This document shows, in pieces, positions 1-12,319 of a stretch of 64,000 nucleotides of DNA. The notes below the pieces were generated by a model. It was given only the letters and a program-made list of their open reading frames with translations, was not told where the DNA came from and made no database searches. The stretch's first letter is position 1; each line of letters begins with the position of its first letter. Source of the stretch: Megalobrama amblycephala (taxonomy: Eukaryota > Chordata > Actinopteri > Cypriniformes > Xenocyprididae); assembly GCF_018812025.1 (NCBI RefSeq), contig NC_063050.1:6734047-6798046 (forward strand). The letters are read 5' to 3'. Made by a program: the position numbers and the translations under genes.

Positions 1-1139
1 AGGCTTAGTAACAATCAGGGCTTGACATTAACACCCGCCAACCCGCCAAATGCGGGTAGATTTCAGCTGTTTCAGTTCACACCGCACCGACAAACACCAA
101 CAAACTCGTCTGTTGGAGTTTGTTGGATAGGTGTGATAACCCTGTTGGCGTTGGTTGGAGTCTGTTTTTACCAGACTGAACATGTTTAATCTGCATTTGT
201 TTGGTCGTCTGAGCATCCAACAAACGGCAACAATCATGGCCGCCATATTGAAGGGTCGTTCCAAACCGAAGTGTTCAAAACTGGCCACTTTAAAGGGCCC
301 TTCGGAATGAAGGATTTCGAAGGGTACAACTGATGGACACTTCGGGCCCCCATGATCCTTTGCACAGGGAAGTTGTTTGTCATCACAGAATGGGTACAGG
401 AGGCTCAGAGTTCGCTTTTAACTATAAATGAATGTATAGTATTTTTCTATAGGCTACTACTGTAATATTTATACGAGTTAGATTTAGTACATTATTATGG
501 TCAAAACGACACTGTGCTTCAAAAAAATACTTTACAGCTTTATCAGTCCATTCAAATGTTTCAAATACATAGACACAATATACATTATGGTGCAATAAAC
601 CAAAAATAAATAAATATATAGGCCTAAACTAACGTTAAACAAAGGGCGCAGCTTGCGCTATCTATCCCCCTTGACTGTCTCGTTAAGATGACGCAGAAGT
701 GCGTTCTAAAAAAGGAGTATTTTTGACCCCTACACCCTTCATCCCTTCGAAGCTCTCCCTCCGGAGGGTAAACCCTTTGAAGGGATTAGGGCACAGGGAT
801 GAGCCCTTCCGAATGGAACGCAGGGCCTGACGTAATCTAACCTGGCCACGAACCGTTGCCATGACGATGAGACAAGTCCCTGGCAAAGACAGCTGTTTGA
901 TCGCGCCCGCTCCTCACGCACACACAACAAAGCACTGGAAACGTGACATCGCAGCTTGTTCGTTATAAAAAATAAAATACAGTTTAAAAAAAAACAAACA
1001 TATAAAATGTACAATAGTTCGTAGTGCAATCCGTGCCATTCAGCAAGAGCACTGCTAAAAAAGATTAAAAACCGGTGTATACGCTAATTAATTCAAACGT
1101 CTCTCTACCGAACTACCTAGCATAATTTGCAGAACGGAA
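1..1139. repeat. Dispersed repeat sequence, family not identified
   Basis: No gene is supported here. Near-palindromic motifs such as cttcgaaggg and aagggcccttcgg recur at about 290-330 and 735-830, as in ends of nonautonomous DNA transposons, but I could not pair a left and right terminus. Short open frames on either strand have no recognisable domain. The rest is AT-rich sequence without structure that I can name. Confidence 0.35.
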
Positions 1140-1411
1140 CGGAACTTGCGACCATATTTCGCTTTGGGAAACGCACCTCTAGATAGATGTTTTTTTCAAG
1201 CCGGAATGAAAACAAGCTGAAATGAAATAGGAGTAACGAGGCTATTTTTAAAATGTAAGGAGTAGAAAGTACAGATAATTGCGTGAAAATGTAAGGAGTA
1301 GAAGTAAAAAGTCGTCTGAAAAATAATTACTCCAGTAAAGTATAGATACCCGAAATTTCTACTTAAGTAAGGTAACGAAGTATTTGTACTTCGTTACTTG
1401 ACACCTCTGAT
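1140..1411. mobile_element. Partial nonautonomous element next to a LINE 3' break
   Basis: On the minus strand this reads cagaggtgtcaagtaacg followed by repeated aagta / gttac words, including a small palindrome around taacgaagta (1373-1398). The LINE to its right loses its reading frame exactly where this sequence begins (about 1411), so it probably interrupts that LINE. The start resembles hAT-type termini (CAG...). A matching far terminus was not found, so the extent is approximate. Confidence 0.4.
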
Positions 1412-4400
1412 ACTTAACACCCCCAATAAATATCCTATCAGAAAAATCTTCACCAAATTCTTTAAACAAATCCTTAAGAAAAATAAAAAACTCTTGTAGT
1501 CTTCCACAGTTTAAAAATAAATGTTCTAAGTCTTCTTGTTCCCCACAGAATCTACATTCACTACCCACTGCTGGATTCAGATGCGCCACATGTCTGTCTG
1601 TAGCTATCGCCCCGTGAATAAGCCTCCACTGCAGATCTGCTGTCCTCTTCTTACAGGGCTCTCCACCTGTCTCTCACAAGGAAGTCTGGTCCCAACAAAC
1701 CTGGCCACTTTGAAACCTTTATTCTCTTAAGAGAAACTTGATGTGTCACTTTTACTGAAGAATAGTAAATTGCTTTCTTTGATATTGATTCAAAACAGTC
1801 CAGCTGAGGTGTGTCAAAAGACAGAATTGAGTCCGTATTTTCTTCCATTCCCTCTTCAAGTACCACTGGAGATACTCTGATTTTTGGAAATTCCTCTTCT
1901 GTATCTCTTAAGTCCATTGACCAACTCCTTTCAATGTACGCTCTGTTCACACTTGGTAAAACATTCCAGATCTCCTCTATCAGTTTAGAAACAAGACGTT
2001 CAGATTTCAATCCTGTCATTTCCTTAAGGATTTCAACCGGCTTCCATCCATCATCATTCAAAAGGTGTCTCATTTTCACAATACCATGATGCTTCAAAAC
2101 TGAAGATACACTTACTGCCGACAAAAGCCTTGTTTGGATCATCGGATTAAAAAATAAAGGTTCTTCCATAGTCCATTGTCCTGTATCTTCACTACTTCGG
2201 TCCACTTTAAAAACTGTTTTCCAGGCCCGAAGCATTGACTTATAAAAGGGAGTGATCTCTGACAGGCTCACCTTCCCCAAGTCCATTATAAACAAATGTT
2301 TATCCAACCCGAGCCCACCTGCGTTCTTCAAAATAAATCTTGCAGTATGGGCCCAAGCTATGTCTTTTTGATATAAAAGTCTTTGTGCTGTTTGTATCCT
2401 GTAAGCCATCAACCGACTTCTCACATCCACCAGCCCTTGACCTCCTTCATGGACAGGTAAATAAAGTGCTGCAGCATGGATCCAGTGTGCCCCACTCCAA
2501 AAAAAATTTACGATGATCCTTTGTATTTTACAAACCAACTCAACTGGAGGCTCCATAACTGTCATTTTATACCACAATGTTGAAGCAACCAAGTTGTTAA
2601 TGACCAAGACTCGCCCTCTGTATGACAATTGTGGTAATGGCCACTTCCATTTAGACAATCGGGCTGACACCTTCTCCAGCAATCCCTCCCAGTTCCTCCT
2701 CTGAAATTGCTAATTTCCCAAAAACACACCCAATGCTTTTATCCCCTCTCTACCCCAATGTAGACCACATGGTAGTTTTGGGGGTCCTACTTCTTCCCAT
2801 TTACCAATAATATATCCCTCACTTTTTCCCCAATTCACTCTGGCTGAGGATGCTTTTTCATATTTTCCAATAATTTTTGTTAAAACCTTCACATCATCTT
2901 GACTTTTTATAAACACGGTGACATCATCAGCGTACGCTGATGAGGATACTTTAAATGCACTCTTTAAATCAGGAATTAAAATTCCAGTTAGTTCTTTTCT
3001 TAGCGGACACAAAAATGGTTCAATTTCCAGACTATATAACTGTCCAGAAAGTGGACAGCCTTGTCTTATACCCCTGGACATCCTTATAGGTGCACTCAAT
3101 CCACCTCCAGCTTTGACCATTACAAAAGCATCAGAATACAACAACTTTATATAAGATATAAAATTATCACCAAAACCAAATTCTTTGAAAACAGTGAAAA
3201 GATACTTATGATCAACTTGATCAAAAGCTTTCTCTTGATCAAGCGAAAGAATTCCTAATTCAAAACGATTACTTTGATTAAAATCAATCACATCACGCAA
3301 TAAAAAAAATTTTTCCATAATTGATCTATCAGGTATACAATAGGACTGGTCTCTATGAACTAATACATGTAGATATTTCTTAAGTCTGTTTGCTAGCACC
3401 TTTGAAAATATTTTGTAATCCGAGCAACAACTCGGACAAATTCTTGATCTTATAAGTGCCCCTTTTACTTTTTCTTGCAAAAAAACTCCAAGTTCTTCTT
3501 TTTTCTTATTTAATCTTTCATTATTCACAGTTCCATTATTAATTAAAATGTCTTTCCCCAAGGACGCAATGTCTCTTTGTAAACTTTTAACTGTTGTTTT
3601 CATTAATGCAGTGGTATGTGAAGTATAGTTTTGACAGAAAATTCTAATGTTAGCTTTACCTACATCCCACCATAAACTAAGATTTTCAAAAGTGTCTTTC
3701 TTAAGTTTCCAGTCATCCCAAAAAAACTGAAACTTTTCACAAAACCTGATGTCTTGTAACAATTTGACATTAAAATGCCAAAAATAACAAGGTTTAACCA
3801 CTTTTTTTTAAATTAAAATCAAAAATAATCATATGATGATCTGAAAAACCATTTGGCAAAATAGATACATTCATTACCTTATTATTCCAAATTTTCCCCA
3901 AATAAAATCTATCTAACCGAGCACCACTAACTTGATTACTAGATACCTTCAACCAAGTATATTGTCTAACTCCTATATTCCTACTTCTCCATAAATCTAT
4001 TAAATCAAATTCATTTATAATTTTTAATTTCATTTCAATTCATTTTGAAATTTGTTGTGCAGTTCCAATCACCCCCAATTATCATGCACACAGTATCATC
4101 AAATTTCTGAATAACTGATCTCAATTCCATAAAAAAACCACTCGCTCAAGTCCATTAGACATTAATTAAGACAAATGTTATTCCTTCAATCTCTACTTTA
4201 CTTAAAAGTGCTCTTCCTTTAACAATTTCATCTACTGATAAAATATTTACATTCAATTTTTTGGAAAAAAGAATAGCTACTCCAGCACTTGTATTTGTTC
4301 CATGGCTAAGAGCATATTTCCCTTTCCACCACATACCCCACTGAGTCTCATTATCATTACTTGTGTGCGTTTCTTGCAAAAAAACAATATCTACTTGCTT

Positions 4401-4480
4401 AACAAACTCTGAAATCATAGCTAATTTATTCCTATCTCTGCCCCCATTTATATTTAAGGAACCTATTTTAGAAGTTCCAT
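1412..4480 (-). pseudogene. LINE ORF2 (endonuclease + reverse transcriptase), broken
   Basis: Endonuclease pieces run from SLNINGG (about 4460) through LQETHT, a GGDWNC segment (about 4070) and ARLDRFYL...SDHH (about 3930-3830). These match the catalytic E, D/N and H blocks of the exonuclease/endonuclease/phosphatase fold. Reverse transcriptase follows with motif A-like LDQEKAFDQVDHKYL (about 3240) and the catalytic YADD (about 2925). The thumb follows at 2682-1651, and a C-terminal CRFCGEQEDLEHLFLNC at about 1555-1500. Frames change near 4155, 3800, 3400-3440 and 2700. The jump from ALIRSRIC to CCSDYKIFSKVLANR (about 3440) removes the N-terminal RT motifs. The product would nick target DNA and copy RNA at the nick; this copy cannot. 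Confidence 0.8.
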
Positions 4481-5706
4481 AGAAAGATGGAAAAAGAGAA
4501 AAAATAATGTAAACAGATACATGAAATAAAGTATGAAATTCACCCTGTGCATTTGAGCGTTCTATTTTTGTAAAGCTCTTTTTTTCTCTCCGTAATTTAG
4601 CTATAATCTTCTTCAACCTGAACCTCTTCTTTTTACACAGGGCTTCAAAGCTAACAACTTTCTGCATTGACACCACTGACCATATAAACTTGTCTATATC
4701 CGGGAATAAACCTCTCACCTTAACAGTTTTTCCAAACGTCAAATCCAAAAACTCATTAATCTCTTGCACAGAGTAGGTTTCATCTATATTCTGTGACCCA
4801 AACTCAGAAATGTCAGATAACTCAGACAATGTATTGTCTTCCTCACGGTTTTCAACATCATTTGAGCTTTCTTTATTTTCAATAGGCCTACTAATCACTT
4901 CACAATCAGCACTTTCACTTACTTTCTTTACCACTATTCCTGCACTGTGTTCCAAGACCTCACGTTCCTCTGCCACATTCACCACTTTATCTTCCTTATT
5001 TTGTCTTAGTTCAACACTGTCACATGATTCATCATTCTGAGCAATACTCTCCTCTTGAGACTGAAAAGTTGTACTATTTACCTTAACAACAGGTAACGTT
5101 ATGCCACTAGGCCCTGCGGCCTCCTCATTCGCCTGTGCTCTGTGTGGGCATTCCAACTTTTTATGCCCAATATCCCCACACTCAAAACACTTCAAACTAC
5201 CCGTGTTAACATAAATCATGTACGACTTTCCTTCATGTACCACTTTGAAAGACACATCCAATTCCGGTACATTCAGAAACATAAATACCTGTCTCCGAAA
5301 AGACAACACGTTTCAGTGCTTCATGTTTACATCCCAACGGGATCATTTTAATCGCACTAGCACATTTACCATACTGAGCTAATGCACGCTCAATGTCCTC
5401 ATTCCCAATAAATGGGGGTACATTCGATATAAAAACTTTTGTCGTAGGTGTAACAAGTGGTGAAACAACAACAAAATCGCCACTTACCACAATTCCGTTG
5501 CTAACTAAGCGGCTCACTAGTCTCTCCTCTTTAACAAAAATCTCTACCGCTTTGTTCATCCTGGAGGCCTAAGAAATGTTGTCGTATCCAACCTCTTCTC
5601 CGACCGCCAGCAGCACTTCCTCCACTGACACACCCTGAGCAGGTACACAGCGGACTCCATGACGCCGTGAAACAGGTGGCTCTCCCCCCGTCACAAGGGA
5701 CGCCAT
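4480..5706 (-). pseudogene. LINE ORF1 (CCHC zinc-knuckle nucleic-acid binding protein), broken
   Basis: The frame opens with MASLVTGG at 5706, reaches an in-frame TAG near 5568, reopens at MNKAVEIF (5559), and shifts frame near 5290-5310. It then continues through a CCHC knuckle (CFECGDIGHKKLECPHR, about 5200-5150) and an acidic, glutamate-rich tail. In LINEs such proteins bind the element RNA in a ribonucleoprotein particle (family knowledge). The segment VFISNVPPFIGNEDIERAL resembles an RRM-like fold start, but that is only suggestive. No stop separates this frame from the endonuclease frame, so ORF1 and ORF2 now read as one. Whether that is ancestral or a lost stop cannot be told from one copy. 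Confidence 0.7.
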
Positions 5707-5876
5707 CCCGACATTTCAGCGAACACCACCAAAACGTGATGTTAATGTCACAAATCAGCTTTACAAAAATATGTCTCAATTTCACTTTTTTTCCTTAATT
5801 CAAATTAAATAAGAAAGAGAAAAATCAGACTTCCCAACACCTCTCCGTGAGCACCCTCACCCCAAAAACTCCCCGC

Positions 5877-5880
<4 letters not shown>

Positions 5881-5912
<32 letters not shown>
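5881..5912. repeat. (GA)n microsatellite
   Basis: About 16 GA units, read as (TC)n on the other strand. The Tx1-like LINE ends at one side and the next LINE's duplicated flank gagaaact starts at the other, so two unrelated non-LTR elements border the same short tract. Confidence 0.95.
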
Positions 5913-5916
<4 letters not shown>

Positions 5917-5917
5917 T

Positions 5918-7995
5918 CTGTGTCAATCTTGCTGTCAGAGACATAAATTACATATTTGAAAAATCCACAAAACAATCCAAATTGAAAACAAAAAATGGAA
6001 AAAATCAAATATCCAAAAACAACAAAAATTGGTTTGATCAGGACTGCCAAACTATTCGCAAAAAACTGAGAACATTGTCAAATCAGAAACACAAAGATCC
6101 AAATAATGTAGAAATCCACCTTCTTTACAGTGACACACTAAAACAATACAAACATACACTCAGAACCAAAAAAGCACAATACACCCAAAAACAACTGACA
6201 ATAATCGAGAAGTCTGTGAACACAAACCAGTTTTGGGAAAATTGGAACAATCTGAAAAAAACTGATCATGAAGAATTGGCAATCCAAAAAGGAGAAATAT
6301 GGGAAAGTCATTTCCAAACATTGTTTAATAAAGTACAAACAAACACAAACTGTGAGCAAATTCAAACAATCAACCAATTGAAAAAACTAGAATTAACAAT
6401 CAAAAATAACCAAAACCCATTAGATTTCCCAATAACTGATAAAGAACTTAAAGAAAAAATTAAAAAACTCCAACACAAAAAAGCATCTGGACCTGATGGG
6501 ATATTAAATGAAATGATAAATCACACAAGCAGTAAATTCCAATTGACCATTCTAAAACTATTCAATGTGGTTCTGAGTGTAGGTTACTTCCCTGACATCT
6601 GGAATCAAGGTTTGATAACACCAATCTTTAAAAATGGAGATAAATTTGATCCTAACAACTACAGAGGCATCTGTGTAAGCAGCAACCTGGGAAAGTTATT
6701 GTGTAGCATAATAAATGCTCGACTATTAGACTTCATCATCACACACAATGTACTGAGCGGAAGTCAAATCGGATTTTTACCAAATTACCGTACAACTGAT
6801 CACATCTATACGTTACATACTCTAATTGAAAAACATGTTAACCAAGATAAAGGTAAAATATATGCATGCTTTATCGACTTCAAACAAGCTTTTGACTCAA
6901 TTTGGCACCAAGGACTATTTTACAAAATTATTGAAAGTGGCATAGGAGGTAAAACCTATGACCTTATCAAATCAATGTACACTCAAAGTAAATGTGGCGT
7001 AAAAATCAGCACTAAACGTACAAGGTATCTTTCCCAGGAGCGTGGAGTGAGACAGGGCTGCTGCTTAAGCCCAACATTATTTAACATCTACATCAATGAA
7101 CTGGCAGGCAGTCTGGAGCGATCTGCAGCCCCTGGCCTCACCCTACACAACTCACAGATCAGATGCCTGCTGTATGCAGATGATCTGGTTCTGCTGTCTC
7201 CCACTCAACACAGCTTACAGCAGAACCTGGACCTGCTACAGCAATACTGCCAGACCCAAAATTATGGTGTTTCAGAAAAGATCCAGATCCCAGGGAACAC
7301 AACACACATTTACATTAGGCACTAACCAGATAACACACACATCACACTACAACTACCTGGGTTTGAAAATCACATCCACAGGAAACTTTAATAATGCTGT
7401 GACAGAACTGCGAGACAAAGCACGCAGGGCCTTCTACACCATAAAACGGCAATGTCCTATACAAATCCCTATTAGAATTTGGCTGAAAATATTAGAATCA
7501 GTAATTGAGCCCATTGCACTTTATGGCAGTGAGGTATGGGGTCCACTGACAAATTCAAATCAAGATCTCACCAAATGGGAAAAACATCCAATTGAGACTC
7601 TGCATGCAGAACTCTGTAAAACCATATTACATGTGCACCGGCATACAACAAATAATGCATGCAGAGCAGAATTAGGCAAATACCCTCTAATCATTAAGAT
7701 ACAAAAAATGGCAATTAAATTCTGGAAACATCTGAAACTAAGTGACCCCCAAACATATCATTATAAAGCCCTGCAATACCAAGAGATGAACAAAGAAAGC
7801 AACCCTTCCCTCAGCTGATCCAAGCTTCAGTTCTGATGTTTCACAAACATCTACTGATGCTCTGAACCACAACATCAGAATCAATCAGATTACTGCACAA
7901 ATCAAACAGAATTACATCACTCATTGGCAAACCCAAACACAACAACAGTAAAATGCAATGCTATTCGGCTCTAAAGAGAGAGTACAGTATGGCAG
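5918..7995 (+). pseudogene. LINE ORF2 N-terminal part: reverse transcriptase, interrupted
   Basis: The frame runs from the 5' truncation through HKKASGPDGILNEMI (about 6475), NYRGICVSSNLGKLL (about 6655), motif A FIDFKQAFDSI (about 6870), RQGCCLSPTLFNIYI (about 7050) and catalytic YADD (about 7174). Near 7255-7265 the frame shifts: a short deletion removes the residues after the YCQTQ segment, and the thumb continues in the other frame (IMVFQKRS...NYLGLKI...ALYGSEVWG) to 7818. After a stop the coding similarity still goes on to about 7994 (MQCYSALKREYSMAEY), where the L2 element cuts in. Reverse transcriptase of a LINE; not functional here. Confidence 0.8.
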
Positions 7996-8488
7996 AGTAT
8001 TCAATTCAATTCACATTTTATTTGTATAGCGCTTTTCACGATACATATCATTTCAAAGCAGCTTTACAGAGAATGCATGTCAACATTACAATTTAAAGAA
8101 TGCAGTTAGCAAATAATGTAATAATTTAGGCAATTAATTTACAATCTCTGTTAGCAGTTTAACTGAACGTAGAAGCAATGAGTTCTTGGAAAAATGAATT
8201 ACATATTAACAATAATTAGGATGTAGAAATTGTGCAATGTGCATGTTGATCCAGATGATTGCGTCTTCTGAAGTCCTCGCAGGAGTTGGCGCCGTCTCTT
8301 CATAGGTGTTGGTCATCTGAGGTCTTCTTAAGAGGCTGGATCAAAACTGAAGCTGAAGTCCTCTCTAGTCACCTCAGGGCGGGTGTCCCGAGGTAAAACA
8401 GAAAAGCAAATGGAGAATAATTAGCGTAGCTGCTGTTCATAACATTAAGCAAAGATAGTCATGTGCAATTGATCTGATATGAGATGCA
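7996..8488 (-). other. L2 3' untranslated region and terminal repeats
   Basis: Non-coding stretch between the ORF2 stop and the 3' end at about 7996. The last 80 bases match the widely dispersed fish L2 tail, including the word atagcgcttttcac. The end consists of attca/attcaa repeats, as expected where target-primed reverse transcription starts. Confidence 0.7.
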
Positions 8489-11476
8489 TTATGTGAATGC
8501 TTGGCTAAAGAGATGCGTCTTTAATCTAGATTTAAACTGGGTGAGCGAGTCTGAGCCCCTAACATTATCAGGAAGGCTATTCCAGAGTTTCGGAGCCAAA
8601 TGTGAAAATGCTCTCCCTCCTTTAGTGGACTTAGATATCCTAGGTACAACCAGAAGTCCAGAGTTTTGTGATCTTAAAGAGCATGAAGGATTGTAGGGCG
8701 ATAGAAGATCGGTTAAGTACACAGGAGCTAAACCATTTAGAGCCTTATAGGTCATTAGCAATACTTTATAATCGATACGGAACTTAATAGGTAACCAGTG
8801 TAGAGATGATAAGATTGGTGTTATATGATCATATTTTCTTGACCTGGTAAGAACTCTAGCAGCTGCATTTTGTACTAATTGTAGCTTATTTATTGAGGAA
8901 GCAGGACAACCAGCTAATAATGCATTACAGTAATCTAGTCGAGACGTCATGAAAGCATGAACTAACTTTTCTGCATCAGAAATAGATAACATATTCCGTA
9001 TCTTAGCAATGTTTCTGAGGTGGAAGAAGGTTGTTTTTGTAACATATGAAATATGATTTTCAAAGGACAAGTTGCTGTCTAATATAACACCCAGGTCTTT
9101 AACTGTCGATGATGGAGTAACAGCACATCCTTCTAAATGCAGATTGTAGTCTGAGAGATTCTGTGTACAGGTTTTTGGTCCAATAAGTAATACTTCAGTC
9201 TTATCTGAATTTAATAGAAGAAAATTACTAGTCATCCAATGTTTTACTTCTTTAATACATTCTGTCAGATTGGATAATTTAGAGATTTCATCTGGTTGTG
9301 TTGAAATATATAACTGAGTATCATCGGCATAGCAGTGGAAACTAATTCCATGTTTTCTTATAATATTGCCGAGTGGCAGCATGTATATTGAAAATAGCAG
9401 AGGGCCTAACACAGATCCTTGCGGCACTCCATAGTTTACTATCTTGATCTTAGATTTTTCCCCATTTATATAAACAAAATTGTGTCTGTCTGATAGGTAC
9501 GACCTAAACCACCGTAATGCCTGTCCCTGAATACCAGTGTAATTTTGTAGTCGATCTAGGAGTATTTTATGATCTATAGTGTCGAACGCAGCACTGAGAT
9601 CAAGTAACACTAGTATTGAGGCACAGCCTTGGTCAGAAGCTAGAAGTAAGTCGTTTGTAATTTTAACGAGCGCAGTTTCTGTGCTATGGTGAGATCTGAA
9701 TCCTGACTGAAATTTTTCATAGATAGTGTTTTTTGCAGGAAGGAGCATAATTGGACCGACACCACTTTTTCTAGTATTTTAGACATAAATGGAAGATTTG
9801 AGATGGGTCTGTAATTTGCTTATACGTTTGGATCTAATTGTGGTTTCTTAATGAGAGGCTTAATAACTGCTAGCTTGAACGGTCTTGGGACGTAACCTAG
9901 AGATAAAGACGAGTTGATAATATTGAGAAGAGGCTCTTCTGCTACAGGTAACAATTCTTTCAGTAGTTTAGTGGGTATTGGATCTAATAAACATGTTGTT
10001 GGTTTAGACGCAGTGATAAGTTTATTTAGCTCTTCCTGTCCTATAGTTGTAAAGCACTGCAACTGTTCTTGAGGGGCGATAATTGAGGCTGAATCATAAA
10101 AATCTGTTAAAGGTTGTACATTTACAATTGTATTTCTGATACTTTCGATTTTCTCAGTAAAGAAATTCATAAAGTCATCACTACTAAATTGTAATGAAAT
10201 GTTTTGTTCTGGTGATGTCTGTTTATTTGTTAATCTAGCCACTGTACTAAACAAGAACTGTGGATTGTTTTGGTTAATTTTCTATGAGTTTGCGGAGATG
10301 CTCGGCCCTGGCTGCTTTTAGAGACTTTCTATAACGAGACGAACTTTCTTTCCACGCGATTCTGAAGACCTCTAAATGAGTTTGTCTCCATTTGCGTTCT
10401 AGATTGCGAGTTTCTTTTTTGATAGTGCGAGTAATACTGTTGTAACAAGGTACAGTATTTTTTTCTCTAACCTTTTTTAATCTCATCGGTGCAACAGTAT
10501 CTAATGTACTAGTGAAAATGGTGCACATGCTGCTAGTCATTTTCTCAAGATCATGTGTGTGTTTGGGTACGATGAGCAGCTGAGACAGATCAGGCAGGTT
10601 ATTTGTGAATTTATCTATAGTTGTCGGGAGAATTGTTCTACTTAGTCGATATTGCGGAGCAATTTGACAAATATCATCAGTATGCAGTACGCATGTTACA
10701 AGGTAGTGATCAGAGACGTCATCACTTTGCGGTAGAATTTCTATAACGGTAGGATTGATTCCATGTGATATAATTAAATCTAGTGTATGATTAAAACGGT
10801 GAGTGGGTCCAGTAACGTTTTGTTTGACCCCAAATGAGTTTAGTAAATCAGTAAACGCAGCCACTAACGTATCATTTGTATTGTCAACATGAATGTTAAA
10901 ATCTCCAACAATCAGCGCTTTATCGACGTTGACCAATAGGTCTGAGAGAAAGTCTGCAAACTCTTTTAGGAAATCAGCATAAGGCCCTGGAGGTCTATAA
11001 ACGGTAGCTAAAGCAAGAGATAGTAGCGACTTTTTACTTATATCTGAGAGTGTAACATTTAGCATAAGAATTTCAAATGAATTAAACCTATAGTTTGTTC
11101 TCTGAGTAACATTAAGTATCTCTCTATAGATTGTTGCTACACCACCGCCTCAGCCAATCGGACGGCATTTGTTTTTATAACAGTAGCCAGGTGGACAAGA
11201 CTCATTAAGACCGAAATAATCATTTGGTTTAAGCCATGTTTCAGTAAGGCAAATTAAATCAAGACTATTATCTGTGATCATTTCATTTATAATAACCGCC
11301 TTAGGTGTCAGTGATCTAATGTTTAGTAGCCCTAGCCTTAGAAATAGTTTTTGTTCAGTAATTTTGCATATTTCTGGTTTGATCACGATCAGATTTTTTC
11401 TAGATCCTTTATTTTTATTGTTAGACCTCACTATTCGGGGAATAGACACAGTTTCTATAGACTGTACTACACTCAC
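8489..11476 (-). pseudogene. L2 ORF2: endonuclease and reverse transcriptase, few breaks
   Basis: The endonuclease opens at LGLLNIRSL (about 11335) with LICLTETWL, TVYRPPG, IVGDFNIHVD and TLDLIIS...SDHYLV blocks. One TGA at about 11150 interrupts CRPIG/GGGVA in the same frame. A frameshift lies near 10265. RT follows: KPLIKKPQLDPNV, a TAA at about 9817, YRPISNLPF, a further shift near 9745, then [17 protein letters not shown], motif [25 protein letters not shown] and the catalytic YADD at about 9330. The C-terminus [13 protein letters not shown]...[10 protein letters not shown] is complete and ends at 8489. Such proteins nick DNA and reverse-transcribe LINE RNA; the breaks make this copy inactive. 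Confidence 0.85.
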
Positions 11477-11529
11477 ATTTCTATCAATTAAGTGGGCAGA
11501 ACACAGACTGTGATTTGAGGTTTGACTTT

Positions 11530-12289
11530 CTAGTCATACGGTGCGAAGCATCTTGGAGATGTTCTCCGACAGAAGATCAGCTCCGATTCTGCTGGGGTGC
11601 AGTCCATCAGCACGGAAGAGCCTAGGTCACTCCCAGAGAAGATCCCAATTATTTATAAAGAGCAGCTTCTGTTCATTACACCAAGACATCAACCATTCAT
11701 TTAAAGCAAATAATCTACTGAACCTTTCATGTCCTCGTCGGTACGTCGGAAGCGGTCCGGACACGATGATCCTCGTCGCGGGCGATGTGGCTCGTACCGT
11801 CTCGATCAGGCTCCTGAAGTCTTGCTTCAGCACCTCTGTCTGCCGCAGCCTGGTGTCGTTCACCCCCGCGTGCAGCACTACGGCTCCGATGGTCTCAGCA
11901 CCGTTGAGGATCGCGGGAATCTGCGCAGCAACATCGAGAACACGAGCACCAGGAAAACAGTGACTGCGCACCTTACCCTTGGCTGTGGTAGCGTGGACGT
12001 GGCGGACGATGGAGTCTTCGATGACCACGGCGTCGCGTTCCGCCTCGCGAAGAGGGGAGAAGCGGTTCCGTGTCGAGACCTCGAAGATCGGGGGGCGGCG
12101 GAGGAGGAGAGGTCCTGGTCCGAGGCCTGGCTCGCGTCTTCCGCTGCTGAAGCACCCAAGGTCCCTGGTGAGACGGCGCCGGAGTGAACGAGGGCTGGGA
12201 TGAACGCGTTCTGGGAGCTCGGGCCCTGTGCAGAGAAACACACGCGTAGAGGAAGCAGGAGTGTTAATATCGCGCTGTAAACTTACCAA
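11530..12289 (-). pseudogene. L2 ORF1 with SGNH-type esterase domain, one stop
   Basis: The frame starts at ATG 12289 and runs to a TGA at 11627-11629, about 220 residues. The N-terminal third is arginine/proline rich. From about residue 85 the motifs of an SGNH hydrolase appear: VIEDSIVRHV (nucleophile block, with E where GDS is usual), HAGVNDTR (G-x-N-D block), and, beyond the TGA in the same frame, a DGLHPS block at about 11590-11608 carrying the usual Asp and His. The TGA replaces what is probably a CGA arginine codon, a typical CpG decay. CR1/L2 ORF1 proteins with an esterase domain are known from zebrafish L2 elements (family knowledge). Role in the element: RNA/ribonucleoprotein binding, with unclear use of the hydrolase fold. 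Confidence 0.75.
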
Positions 12290-12319
12290 GGAGCGGTGAG
12301 CGTCAGCAGGGGAAGTTTC

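Larger units (their letters stand above)
1412..5880 (-). mobile_element. Tx1/L1-like non-LTR retrotransposon, 3' truncated and broken
   Basis: Minus-strand LINE with a 5' untranslated stretch (5880-5707), a zinc-knuckle ORF1, and an ORF2 with apurinic-type endonuclease, reverse transcriptase and a C-terminal CxxC...H...C motif. The endonuclease opening SLNINGG and the motif LQETHT are typical of the Tx1 group within L1-like LINEs (family knowledge). The 5' end lies directly against a (TC)n tract as read on this strand. The coding parts carry stops, frameshifts and at least one internal deletion, so the copy is dead. The 3' end is cut off near 1411 by another repeat. Confidence 0.8.
7996..12310 (-). 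mobile_element. L2-type (CR1/L2 group) LINE, nearly full length
   Basis: Minus-strand element with ORF1 (esterase type), ORF2 (endonuclease + RT) and a 3' untranslated region of about 490 bases. That region includes the widespread fish L2 end (tttgtatagcgcttttcac on the plus strand near 8020) and ends in short attcaattcaattca repeats at about 7996. Only a few stops and frameshifts break the reading frames, so it is a fairly recent insertion. It lies inside the plus-strand LINE. The 5' boundary is set roughly, where similarity to the host LINE resumes (about 12310-12330). Confidence 0.85.

Noticed and set aside
5847..5920. Arg-Glu repeat start of the long plus-strand frame
   Set aside because: It is the (GA)n tract read in frame; the LINE similarity starts only after 5918.
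11729..12243. Plus- and minus-strand frames opposite the L2 ORF1
   Set aside because: The esterase motifs lie only in the 12289-11530 frame; the others are shadows.
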